A DNA stretch of 64,000 nucleotides from Molossus alvarezi. Lineage: Eukaryota > Chordata > Mammalia > Chiroptera > Molossidae. The stretch lies in NCBI GenBank assembly GCA_037176705.1, contig CM073888.1, forward strand, positions 45,514,810 to 45,578,809. The letters are read 5' to 3'. The notes beneath the pieces were generated by a model. That model was not told where the DNA came from, did no database searches, and saw nothing but the letters and a program-made list of their open reading frames with translations. Of the stretch, positions 54,191 through 64,000 are shown piece by piece (the first letter of the stretch is position 1; each line of letters opens with the position of its first letter). A program made the position numbers and the translations under genes.

Positions 54191-55989
54191 TTAAAAAGAA
54201 TAAATAGTTGTCAGAGTATACCTTGGTTTGATGTAGTTTGCTTCATGCCTTTTTGATGTAATTTATTTACGAATTTTAATATATTAGGAAATTTACAGTG
54301 CTTGATAAATTGCTCCAACTTTGCTGTGTGTGCTGCAAAGGCAAAACATTTTGTCATATAAACAACTCTAGGCAATTATTTTGTTATAAAATATTTGTGT
54401 TTAATAGTTTTTCTGAGCAATCTGCTCTGTTTCAAAGAGCGTGTTGTCAGAAATTTAAATCATTGTAGGTATAACTAAGTTTTGACGCATCATAAAAAGT
54501 TGATGTAGACCAGTGAAGGATCATAGATTTATGAAAACAAGGAAATATTTGATTTCAGATTGTAGTACTTAAAAGTACATAATACAATAAAGACCTAAGC
54601 ATATTCAGAAGTTTAAAGAGATTTCAGTTAGAGAAAAATATCTGGAGAAAATTTAGATAAGTAAAAGAATCTCAAGAACTTAACGCTCTCTTAGAAGAAA
54701 TAATCTTACATTTTTATTAGGCACATATATTAAGAGGAATCATTCTGAAATTTTTGATAGGTACTCAACTAAGGAATATAAGTAATAGTTTGGCAGTCTC
54801 AAACGATGCTATGTTGTGAATGGATCTAATTCAAGACTGCAGTTGAATGGAACACTATTTCACTTTTAGTCTGGATTGCCTGTTGCTGAGAATAGAATCT
54901 GTTTCTTTGAATTTCCTCATCCTATATCCCTTCTGGTATTCTTAAGGTCAGTTAAGCACAGTAAATAATCTTCACTCAGCAAGCAACCCAAATCACCATC
55001 TTTCCGTCCGATGTAGCTAATAAATTCTAAGCAAACTCTAAACTCTTTGTGAAGCACCCCTAATGGATACCTCACTGGACTGAAGAGCTTTTGGAAGCAA
55101 AATAAAATAATCATCTAAAGTTGAATGTTTTGGGATAAAGGTGACTAGGTCAACACTAAATTTAAAGTCAGTTTGAGAGACATTTTTTAATGGCACTTAG
55201 AAGTTATGGCTAAAGGTCAGGCTGTTACATGTGATGTTGCTCAGATCCTTTGATGCTAAAGGTCTACAACTGACTTATGTGTGAGATATATTTTTTAAAA
55301 CATTAACTGTGATTTAAAGTAGCAAGAGACAGTGTTCAGGCCAGGGAAAATAAAGTCCCCTTCCCCAGTTTTTTCGGTTGAAATGGTTTGAGTTCAGTAA
55401 TTTTATTGAACCTGAAAAAAAAAAATTATTAATAGTTGCCTCCACAGAGGGAAATAGGGAAGCTTGCCCCTGTCGATTCCTGCTGAGGAGTTTCTGAGAT
55501 ATTCTGAGATTGCAAGAAAACTGTGGATGAAATCCGTACCAATTAGAGATCTTGTGTGTTTGAAACCACTTAAAAATGCTGCACAGGGCTCAGAGGAATT
55601 AGCAAAGCCTGCCACAGTATAGCTACGTTATTAATCTCCAAAGAGAATAGACACCAGATGTTCACACTACCCAAAGGACACCTCAGTGTTCTTGACAGTC
55701 TTTAGTCATTTTGTCCTTTATATGGATTCAAATGTCCGAAATGTTTATGGGTGAGAAGGCTATGTGGTTTCTCCATACAAAATTATTAATAGTCAGTTTG
55801 AAGAAATGCACTATTTTTGATAGGCAGAAAAATAAACATATTAAATTTGATATTTGTAAAAAATTGCCTAAAGCAAACTAGCAGAAATTCTTTGCATATT
55901 TTTAAAAAATGTCTTGAATTGGCCTAGTGAAGGGCATTTCCAAACTGAGTGATAATCTTTTAAGTAAGTCTAATTTTGTTGTAAAATAA
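54191..55989. other. AT-rich, nothing identified
   Basis: Only frames of 65-70 codons without domains. No clear repeat. Confidence 0.45.
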
Positions 55990-56280
55990 TAAAATATTAT
56001 ATTTTACTTATTTATTTATTCAGCAAATATTTCCATGAGCTAGGGGTTGAGGATAGAGTAGTAAACAAAGCAATCATGGTCCCCTGGAGCTTAGTAAGAG
56101 AAGCAGACGTTAATTAAAAGTTGCCCGTATAAATAAGTAATTGCAAATTGTGATACATGCTTTCCTGAGAAAGGACTGGGTGCTGTGAACATGTTTGACA
56201 GGGGAACTTGACCTAGAGTTAAAGCTCTGGATTCATTTATTCAACCATATTTATTGAGCACCTACTTTGTGCCAAAAAAA
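55990..56280 (-). mobile_element. L2 LINE 3' fragments (two pieces)
   Basis: 'TTATTCAGCAAATATTTCCATGAGC', 'GGTCCCCTGGAGCTTAGTAAG', 'CTGAGAAAGGACTGGGTGC' and a second 3' start at 56228 'TCAACCATATTTATTGAGCACC' are antisense L2. Confidence 0.75.
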
Positions 56281-56859
56281 CAACGCAGATTTTCATTTAA
56301 AACATTACAAACTGTAACTCACAGCTTGGTAGACCGAAAGATACTATGAAAAACAACTTAAAAATAAACGAAAGATGAAGTAGATTCCAGGGATGGAATT
56401 TTATTTGTTGTCTAGTCAAATATAACTTCTGTTCAACATCCTAAAGAGTGTTTGAGTAATGCTTAAGATTTTTTAGCATGTCTGAATATTTTCACATCAC
56501 TCATTTTATTGCAAAATGTCCATTAGAAAAGTAAAACAGTAACATTTTAAACACTTTATAAAACAGGGAAAGGTGAGGTCAGTGGGAGGGACTCCCAGAA
56601 TCCAAATATCTTGGCATGAACATTGTTATAGCTGTGACGCTAGTTTACTGTTCTTCCCTGCCAGGCGTGTAAAGAGTAGACTTTTGTTCACTTTGTCCAC
56701 CTCAGACACGTCTTTCAACCCAACAGAGTTCAGTGTCAGTCATCAACACATTGAATGGCTCTTTCTGAAGTCCTCCCGATCCCTAACTATTGAATTCAGC
56801 AGTCTGCTCTCAGATCTTAATTTGACCTGTACATTCTGTAGTTTATGTCACCGCTGTCT
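56281..56859. other. Mostly unassigned
   Basis: A 136-codon plus frame (56573-56983) overlaps the L2 relic that follows and has no domain. Confidence 0.4.
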
Positions 56860-57530
56860 GCCCTCTAACCTTAAACAATTTTCTATTATCCAGCCCTGTT
56901 CCGGCACCCTTGTCCTCCTCCTATTTCTTGAAATGCTCTCTTTTATTTTCCTTCGCCAACTGATTGCTCAGCTTACCTTTTAAATACCTGTCTGGTTCTC
57001 CACTCCAGTTATATTTGCCTCCTTCATATCCTCATCTATAACCTTACCATCTTCTATGCTCCAATGACTCTCACATCTGTACCTATAGCCAGGGTCTCAC
57101 TTCTGAGCCCAGATTTCCTCTGCCTCTTAGTTCCACACTAAACTGATTCTGTCATTTTCTCTGAAAAAGAATGTATGACTAGCATGATCCCGCTGGAAAC
57201 CTAGTAGCGATTTGCTGCTGTCTTCCTTCACTCCCCACCTGAGTCGGCAGAATCAGAGAATTCTGCTCTCTTGATCTCTCTAAAACCTCTCCCCTCCTTT
57301 CCAGTCCCATTGCAAAGGTCTTCATTTGGAGCTTCATCAGTTCTGTTCCCATACCTGGTCTTCCATCGGATATGCCTGTTTTCATCTTCCCTCTTATTAT
57401 CCCCTACCTTCCAGCTGCTTCCAGAGCCACCGTTCCCAAACACAGGTCTGATCACGTTACTAGTCTGCTTAAAAGCCTGTCACGGGCCCCCAGTTATCAC
57501 AACCTCTGAATGGCCACAGCCATTTAGAAC
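56860..57530 (+). mobile_element. L2 LINE ORF2/3' relic
   Basis: 'CCTCCTATTTCTTGAAATGC', 'ATGCTCCAATGACTCTCACATC', 'TCACTTCTGAGCCCAGATTTCC', 'GGTCTGATCACGTTACTAG', 'AAAAGCCTGTCACGGGCCCCC' follow L2 ORF2 into its 3' part, strongly decayed. Confidence 0.6.
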
Positions 57531-58109
57531 TGCTGGGTTACTTTGACAACAAGATGAAAAAGCAAGGTAACTAGTAACTGGAATAAAATTAATGCTTGAG
57601 TAGTACATTGTACTTAGTTAATTAACATTTCTTACCTTCATGAATTTTTAGAGTCTGTAGACCTATGCAAATTTTTATACATATTTTTAACTTCCTGCTT
57701 TGTAGGATTTTTAACTCCCTGCATTTTAGGATAAGTATTTACGTACCATTTTTATTTGAGGTACTGGTTAATAAAGCTAAAGTAAGCATGGGAGAATGTT
57801 TGCCAAAACCAGTGATTTTCCTTTTGTCGTTGTTATTGTTACACTATTTTCTTGCCTGGAATAGTTTGCCTCTAGGGACTGTTGCTTGTTTGCAGTAATG
57901 AAATTATGTCATCAGCATTCGGGGGGATACTTGTCCTTATATTTGCAATGGCAGGAGTACAGAAATACAATAAATTCTCAAACTGTATCCAACAGTCAAA
58001 TATAGTGCTGAAAAGTAGTCCAAGACATTTTTTCCCACTGAACCAGTCAGGGAAAGACTATCCTGACCTGCCTTGATACTAACTCAGAGGCCATTTCAGA
58101 CCTCATGAT
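57531..58109. other. No recognisable feature
   Basis: Overlapping frames of 64-77 codons without domains. Confidence 0.4.
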
Positions 58110-58298
58110 GTAAGTTTTTTAAAAATATTTTTGTAATTGATTTTTGTTTTTAGAGAGAGGGGAAGAGAGAGAAACATCGATGTGAGAGAGATACATCCAT
58201 TGGCTGCCTCCTGCATGCCCCCTACTGAGGACTGAGCCCACAGCCCCGGCATGTGCCCCAGTCGGGACCTCTCAATCCAATGAGCCACACTGGCCGGG
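58110..58298 (-). mobile_element. Ves SINE, short-bodied type, with internal deletion
   Basis: Complement of GGGGGCATGCAGGAGGCAGC and head complement CACACTGGCCGGG. The B-box side is shortened: GGGACCTC runs straight into TCAATCCAATGAGCC, so about 35 bp of the tRNA-like region are missing. Confidence 0.88.
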
Positions 58299-58934
58299 AG
58301 TAAGCGTTAATATCATACACTTAGCCCATAATCACTTTTCAGCAGAGTTAAATCTGAGCCAGTTAAAGCTGCTAAGCCTTACATTGATTTTGGTAGTTTT
58401 ATCAGTAAGGTAAAAAACAATATAATTGTGGTTAGCAGAAAAATTATGAAGCCTGAAATCTGTTGCCTCCTCCCATAAAATATTAGATCAAGAGAGTAAA
58501 GTCTGCACTTTATTAAAAAGAAATCTTGGCTTCCTGTCCAAAATGATAGACTCAGCATACATGTTTGTTTCCTTCTCTCCCAGGGGACCCCTTTAAAGTG
58601 AGAGCAAGGGGGGCAAAAGGAAAAGGAGGAGGAAGGGGGTGGAGAAGAAGAAGAAACACATTGCAAAGAGAATTAGAATGGGGGGGGGTGCAGGGGGATC
58701 TTGAGCAGTCAAGAAATTTTAACCAGTTTTTCCAAGAGAAAAAAAAGGGTGGAAATGCACTAATGGGTACGACTGACTAAAGAAAGCTATGGCCCCACCA
58801 TGGCTGCAGAGACGCCCAGCAGGATGATGAAGGGCTCAGAGTGCAGAACTGTCAAGAGCAAGACGAGGGGCTGACAGCCCAAGAACAGCTGTACCAGTTT
58901 GACATCCTCCTCATTTTCTGTTTTTTGAAATTTT
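58299..58934. other. Purine-rich unassigned stretch
   Basis: Includes a G/A-rich strand at 58595-58700 and a poly-G run at 58680-58689. No gene recognised. Confidence 0.4.
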
Positions 58935-59120
58935 TCAGATTTTCAAAAATTGAGTTTATTGGGGTGACATTGGTTAATAAAATTGTATAGGTTTCAGGTG
59001 TGCAGTTCTACAACACATCTGTATTTTGTACTGTGTGTTCAGCACCCCCAGCCAAGTCTCCTCTGTCACCGTTTACCCCTCCTTTACCCTCTTCTATCTC
59101 CTTCCATCTTCCTCACCTTC
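58935..59120 (-). mobile_element. 5'-truncated L1 3' UTR
   Basis: 'GAGTTTATTGGGGTGACATTGG', 'TTAATAAAATTGTATAGGTTTC', 'GTGTGCAGTTCTACAACACATC' are the antisense start of a widespread laurasiatherian L1 3' UTR. Only about 185 bp are present. Confidence 0.8.
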
Positions 59121-59522
59121 ATATTTAGAACGACAGGTTGTCAGTTACTCCCAGGAAAAAAATTAACCGGAGCACTGCTTTCCTAAGATATTGAACAGCC
59201 GGTCTAGGAGAACCGGGGCAGGTAGTGAGGTTGGTACTCCAGGGTAAACCCTTCCCCGCTGGAGTGTTCACGGAACCGAGGACACACCAGCAGGCGACCA
59301 TGGTGTAGCCAGAGCCGCGGCCAGCTTCCCCGTCCAGTTAGAGCGCAGTCAGCAGACGGCCCTCGCGCACCCGGCAGAGGAAGCCTGCACCAGCTGCACA
59401 AATAGACAGGATCCATCAAGGATCACCAGAGACAGATAAAGAAAACCAAAAGCATGAATGATAAAAATCAAGATAAAGAGAATAATTGCCTCAAAGGAGT
59501 CAGAGATATTTTAGAGAATAAC
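59121..59522. other. GC-rich patch without an identified gene
   Basis: 59200-59400 is clearly richer in G+C and CpG than its surroundings. Frames of 67-71 codons show no domain. Confidence 0.4.
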
Positions 59523-59534
59523 AGAAAAACTCAA

Positions 59535-59734
59535 GCCTGGCCGGTGTGGCTCAGTGGTTGAGCGTCGACCCAGGCACCAAGAGGTCACGGATTTGATTCC
59601 CGGTCAGGGCACATGCCCAGGTTGTGGGCCTGATTCCCAGTGGGGGGCATGCAGGAGGCAGCCAATTGATGTTCTCTCTCATTAATGTTTCTCTCTCTCT
59701 CTCTCTAAAATCAAGAAAGAAAAAAAGTTAAAAA
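59535..59734 (+). mobile_element. Ves SINE, short-bodied type
   Basis: Head GCCTGGCCGGTGTGGCTCAG, B box GATTTGATTCCCGGTC, GGGGGGCATGCAGGAGGC, AAAATCAAGAAAG tail. Perfect target duplication AGAAAAACTCAA at 59523-59534 and 59735-59746. Confidence 0.96.
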
Positions 59735-59919
59735 AGAAAAACTCAAAAGAACTCTAATTCATATTCTCTCTAATTCAATATCAAATATCAAATATTGATA
59801 TTTGAACTATTTCCATTATAAAATAAGGTGATGCTGTAAAAACAAACAGCTAGAGACCATGAATAATGTGAAAAAATTAGTTGCCAAGAGATACTTGGGA
59901 GGCAATGTCATTTAAATAA

Positions 59920-60121
59920 TTTTTTTTTCTTTATTAATTTTTAGAGAGAGAAGAAGGGAGAGGGGGAGACAGAGAGAAACATCGATGAGAGAGAACATCG
60001 ATTGGCATGGCCCCCACTGGGGATTCGGCCCACAGCCTGGGCATGTGCCCTGACCGGGATTGAACTGGCAACCTCTTGATGCATGAGTTGATGCTCAACC
60101 ACTGAGCCACATCAGCTGGGC
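59920..60121 (-). mobile_element. Ves SINE, short-bodied type
   Basis: GA-rich start, a small gap in the middle (GGCATGGCCCCCACTGG), B box complement GGGATTGAAC, head complement CACATCAGCTGGGC. Target duplication TCATTTAAATAA (59908-59919) and TCATTTATATAA (60122-60133). Confidence 0.93.
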
Positions 60122-60387
60122 TCATTTATATAAATTTTTTTAACATTTTATATTGTTTATGGATATAGACATATGTAGACAATGAATGAAACATGTGTGG
60201 GCATGGTACATAGACAATTATCCTTGGGGCACCAGGAGGCAGAAGAGTAGGGAGAAGATTGGAGGCAGACCTCGGAACATTCTATTTTATTAGAAAAAGA
60301 TAAAAATCTGTGGCAACTATAGAAAAGAATGTTATTATTGTTACATCTGGGTACCTAATATCTGTTAAATCATGAATGCCTATACTA

Positions 60388-60512
60388 CAGGGTGGGGCAA
60401 AAGTAGCTTTACAGTTGTGAGTATGTGAAACACAAAGTTTATTCTTGGTTATTATTTATTAATTGTATTGTTTCCCATACTAACAACTATAAACCTACTT
60501 TTGCCTACCCGG
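60388..60512 (+). mobile_element. Mariner-type MITE, copy 2
   Basis: A 125-bp relative of the element at 41929. The left end starts CAGGGTGGGGCAAAAGTAGC. The right end keeps ACAACTATAAACCTACTTTTG, so the inverted repeat extends about 30 bp. TA is present on both sides (60386-60387 and 60513-60514). Confidence 0.92.
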
Positions 60513-60929
60513 TATACTGTATACTTTTGCATATGTTTGAAATATTTGTAATTAAAAATTCAAAAATTAGAATGTTGAATTACAGAAAAATTTTGTACAA
60601 TTGTATAATAAAGTCATGGTTCAAACAAAAGATAAAAAATATGGCATGCCTTTTAACATGTGATGCAGTATAAAAAAAAAAGGAAAATCTGTTTGGCTTT
60701 AGGCAGCCGGGGATCCGACAATTGGACCATTGGAGAAGGAAATATAATCCCAGAACTCTTTAGCTCTGCATATAATGGTACGAACGCTGTAGACTAGTTT
60801 TTAACTCCTTAGAATCAATCTGTGTAAAAGCAGAGAAGACTTAATCATGGTTAGGCACTGGAATGGGAATAGGTGAGGGGAAGATCTTCTTGAGTGGATC
60901 GGCAAATGATACTAAGCTACAGGACAGTC
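60513..60929. other. No recognisable feature
   Basis: No supportable gene or repeat. Confidence 0.4.
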
Positions 60930-61070
60930 ATTCATTCATTTGTCCATCCAATCGTTTTTGCAATACCTCTTATGTTGCAGGCGGTGTTTTATGTCATTGA
61001 CAATACGGCGGTGAATGAAACAAACTGCCTGCTCTTACTGAATTTACATTTTAGTTCAAGGGGAAGACAT
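60930..61070 (-). mobile_element. L2 LINE 3' fragment
   Basis: 'CATTCATTCATTTGTCCATCC', 'ACGGCGGTGAATGAAACAAAC', 'CTCTTACTGAATTTACATTTTAG' match the antisense L2 3' end. Confidence 0.75.
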
Positions 61071-61206
61071 TATTACCAAACAAGGTTGTAAAAGAATTAA
61101 AAATAATATAACTACTAAAAATTGGAAGGGTAATGGGATATTAGTGTAAGTATAAATACTAAATCTTCATCATTCAAAAGAGGGAGTCAGTTTATAATGT
61201 TTACAA

Positions 61207-61425
61207 CAGCATCGTCCAATGGCGGACATTTTTATATCCATGGAAATGATAATATTCTGTATCTGTGTCTGTGTTGTTCAGCGAGTAGCCACTAACTGTA
61301 TGTAACCATTGATAACTTGAAATGTGGGGCGACTGAGGAACTGAACATTTAATTTTATTTAATTTTAATTAACTTAAATTTAAACAGTGACCTGTGGCTG
61401 GTAGCAACTATATTGGACAGTATTG
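61207..61425. mobile_element. Old nonautonomous hAT-Charlie-type element
   Basis: Imperfect inverted ends CAGCATCGTCCAAT and ATTGGACAGTATTG with flanks GTTTACAA and ATTTAAAA (possible decayed 8-bp duplication). The interior holds 'GTAGCCACTAAC' and 'ACTTGAAATGTGGGGCGACTG', typical of a common old mammalian MER hAT family that I will not name more precisely. Confidence 0.75.
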
Positions 61426-61713
61426 ATTTAAAATGAAGAAATGAAGAGAGAGCAGCATAAGCATATGTATTTTAGAATTAAACCAAAACCCTGTTAACAC
61501 GGTTGTCTGCAGGAGTGGGGAGAATTGAAAGGGAATAATTCCCTGAGCCATCTTGCAGTACCTGGTTTTCTACTACATGCATGTATTTGGTTGATTACTA
61601 TATAGACTTTGGGTCTTTGAGGGGGAATAGAGAATCATCCTTTTAAAAATGAGATCAAAGTTATACTTGAAATGTCAGTTGAAGTGAATAATTTGTCAAG
61701 AATCAGAGCTTTA

Positions 61714-61898
61714 GCCCTGACTGGTGTGGCTCAGTGGTTAGAGGGTTGGCCCATGTACTGAAGGGTCACGGGTTCAATTCCCAGTCAACGTCTCTTTCTC
61801 ACAGCGATGTTTCTCTCTCTCCTTCTGTCCCTCCCTTCCATTCTCTCTAAAAATCAATGGAAAAAATATCCTTGGGTAAGGATTAACAACAAAAAGAG
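61714..61898 (+). mobile_element. Ves SINE, long type, with internal deletion and compensated hairpin
   Basis: Head GCCCTGACTGGTGTGGCTCAG. The B box GGTTCAATTCCCAGTC runs directly into GTCTCTTTCTCAC, so about 60 bp of the middle is missing. Terminal hairpin ATCCTT-GGGT-AAGGAT at 61868-61883. Perfect target duplication TCAGAGCTTTA at 61703-61713 and 61899-61909. Confidence 0.94.
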
Positions 61899-61909
61899 TC
61901 AGAGCTTTA

Positions 61910-63534
61910 AGCTCCAAACAGTTATTTTTAGCAGGAGGTCTTGATAGAGAGTTTTATTATTTGGTTTGAGGTAGCTAACGAGGTGAATTGTGGTCCGTGA
62001 GATTAACAGATTCTGGCTTCAGAGAAACTAAAAGCTACATATTTTGAAATATGGTCCTGGAATTATAGAGCTGTGAGAATTGGTACACACACAAAAATAG
62101 AGATCTGCAAATCTCCGGCTTGTCTAACCACAACCATACTGAAATGTACACCATCATTATTAAACCGTCACCCAAGCCCAGGTGGGATTTACAGTGCTCA
62201 AACTTATTTTGCATTAGAAAGTAACATAATATTTGTAATTACATTTCAGTTCAGTGAATTCTTTGGTTGTGGGTACTTTCTGCTGTGTTCTACTGATGGG
62301 TCATGTAGCCAGCTTACTGAGGTTGCTAGTTTTTATTTGGGTGTTTGGGGAGGATGTGGTGGAGTGAAGCTGCATAGATAGCAATTCTTGTTAAATCAAG
62401 AATAGGGGACCGAGGGCCACATTTTCCAGACACGGTACAGATGGAATTGGCTTCAACTGGTTCATGATCTGTTGCTAGTTTTAACAACTTCAAAGATTTT
62501 TGAAAGGAAGTAGGAAAAGGTTGGGCTAGAGAGTTGACAAAGTTTTTCTCAGGAGGTGGTTGGAGTGAAACATTTAAAAAATTGTCAACAGAACACTGCT
62601 TGTGGAGAGCTATGTCATTATTCAATCATGGGTTCAAATAGACTCAGAGCAGCTTTAATTATGCCGCATTCTGAGCGAGAGGGGATAATTATTTCTATTG
62701 CAATTAAAAAAGATCATTCTAGTGTAGATGTTAGCAAACACTCAGAATCTGCTGTTACAACAAGCTAGGTCACTTGCTCTTATATTTAAGATGTAAATGA
62801 GTATGTTCTGGATTTGCTTCCCTTTACACCAGCAGTATTGTGTCTACAGGTTAATTTGGCATGATGGTTGGACAAAACTGAAGGCGCACTGCCCTTTTCC
62901 AACAGCTACTGCTTTAGCTGTAGTACCTGTATTTATTTGTATCCAGAGATGAGAATTCTTTGAAGGAAAAAGCTATTTATTGAATATAAGATATGCTCGA
63001 TAATAATAGGCTGATATCTTTAAAAGTACAGTTTATATAATAATACGCCCAAAATCCAACCTCATCTAGTAGAGACAAAGGGATGGATTGGAGTGGGATG
63101 AGCCAACTGTTTATACAGGTTTTCAATCGGCTTTTCTTTTAAAAAGTGTATGGAATGCATCCAAAACTAATAATGTTTTGTTAGATGAGAAGACCAAAAG
63201 GGAAATCCTAAAGAAAGGAGGATGGATGATCTTTCTTTAATGTCAGAACTGACATAAACACCGCCCCCCCTTGCTCAAGATAGTTTTCTCAACAAGACCC
63301 AGATTGCTTCAGTCTTTGCCTATCACCCTTTGAAGCACTTTCCTGATTAGTAGGAGTGGGGGCAGGGTTTCCTTTGAGGATTTTTACAGCAGTGAAGAGT
63401 TCCTCCTTTAAATATTTTCACATGATGAGGGAATTCCGCTTTCAAAGTGCTGTCATCGCTGTGGCTTCTCCGCCATTAGACATTTTATTCCTGGGTGAAG
63501 GGCCTTCTTCGTTTGATCGTCAGTAAGGACTTAC
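61910..63534. other. Repeat-poor, nothing identified
   Basis: Overlapping frames of 70-102 codons near 62073-62768 have no domains. No clear repeat. Confidence 0.45.
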
Positions 63535-63581
63535 CTTTCTGATGGATTCTCTTTCTATAAGGCTACACTTTTTTGGGAGAC
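63535..63581 (-). other. Weak candidate exon (47 nt)
   Basis: On the minus strand an acceptor (GAGTTCTTTTGCTAG) precedes 63581, and a consensus donor (CAGAAAG followed by GTAAGT) follows 63535. One frame is open (LPKKCSLIERESIRK). No family is recognised. Confidence 0.15.
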
Positions 63582-63816
63582 CTAGCAAAAGAACTCAACA
63601 TTCTCCCGTGTTAACCTCACTGGTGAAGTTGGCCATAACTCTCTTTTGAACTGTGTTCGTTTCATCACACGGGGTTATAGTCCTCAACGTGGTTTCCCTT
63701 GGAAGTCTCCACTAATGAAGATTTGGGTGACAGGTAGAATATTCCATTTTGAAAACTACATTTCTAATACAGTGAAAAGGGACACTGTGAATTTGGAGAA
63801 GTTTTGAAATGTCCTT
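63582..63816. other. No recognisable feature
   Basis: No supportable gene or repeat. Confidence 0.4.
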
Positions 63817-64000
63817 TCTTCTTCTTCTTTTTTTTTTTTATTAATTTTTGTTACAGATGTTTCTCCTTTTCCCCCCATTGATTCCCCCCTCTCCCTCCCT
63901 CCCTGCCCTGTCCCCAGTTTGTTGTCCATGTCCACTGTTCATGCATACATGCATATAAGTTCTGTGGTTTATCTCTCCCCCACCACCCCCTCTTCTGGAG
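63817..64000 (-). mobile_element. Young L1, 3' UTR, runs off the window
   Basis: After a T-rich tail (63817-63840) the antisense L1 3' UTR starts 'TTTTTGTTACAGATGTTTC' and continues through the C-rich block. It is closely similar to the L1 at 34722-34860, so both belong to the same young L1 lineage. Confidence 0.9.

Overview
This window is nuclear DNA of a bat, most likely a vesper bat (Vespertilionidae). The main evidence is at least 37 copies of the tRNA-derived Ves SINE, the dominant SINE of yangochiropteran bats. They come with a SPIN-type hAT transposon, two mariner-type miniature elements, young L1 copies, a HAL1 element and the usual old mammalian repeats (L2, MIR, MLT1, L1M, MER5-like). 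I can defend no intact protein-coding gene. The only gene-derived sequence I recognise is a dead processed copy of the ribosomal protein gene RPL15 (22784-23510, minus strand). The window is either intergenic or lies inside a very long intron. Three short exon-like segments (12795-12823, 47406-47439, and 63535-63581 on the minus strand) are recorded as weak candidates only.

Layout. 1-9.7 kb: an L2 relic, a 630-bp compound pyrimidine microsatellite that grew inside a Ves insertion, an MLT1 LTR split by a Ves, several minus-strand Ves copies, and a SPIN element nested in a Ves. 9.7-11.7 kb: a HAL1 retroposon (ORF1 only, minus strand) carrying a short Ves. 11.7-20.4 kb: repeat-poor sequence with old L1, L2 and MIR scraps. 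20.4-27.2 kb: a Ves-rich stretch with a SINE-in-SINE nest, plus the RPL15 pseudogene. 27-34 kb: old L1, L2 and MIR. 34.7-36.7 kb: an L1 with a classic 5' inversion, itself hit by two Ves copies. 36.8-40.8 kb: further L1 relics and two Ves copies at one target site. 41-48.8 kb: a mariner MITE, L2 copies including a probable local duplication, and otherwise unannotated sequence. 48.8-53.9 kb: an old L1 carrying five Ves insertions, an old ERVL-like LTR, an L1/HAL1-like relic and two more Ves copies. 54-64 kb: L2 relics, Ves copies, a second mariner MITE, a hAT relic, and the 3' end of another young L1 running off the window.

There are two main Ves types. The long type has a tRNA-like head, a CT-rich middle and a terminal ATCCTC-loop-GAGGAT hairpin before the A tail. 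The short-bodied type ends in a run of CT followed by a TCAATAAA-like tail. I also see three copies of an apparent tRNA-head-only variant (about 86 bp) that share one 3' endpoint and one diagnostic base. That variant, the covarying terminal hairpin, and the microsatellite trapped between a SINE tail and its target duplication are the observations most worth following. I see no new multi-gene system here, and none should be inferred from the long open frames, which lie in microsatellites and transposon relics.
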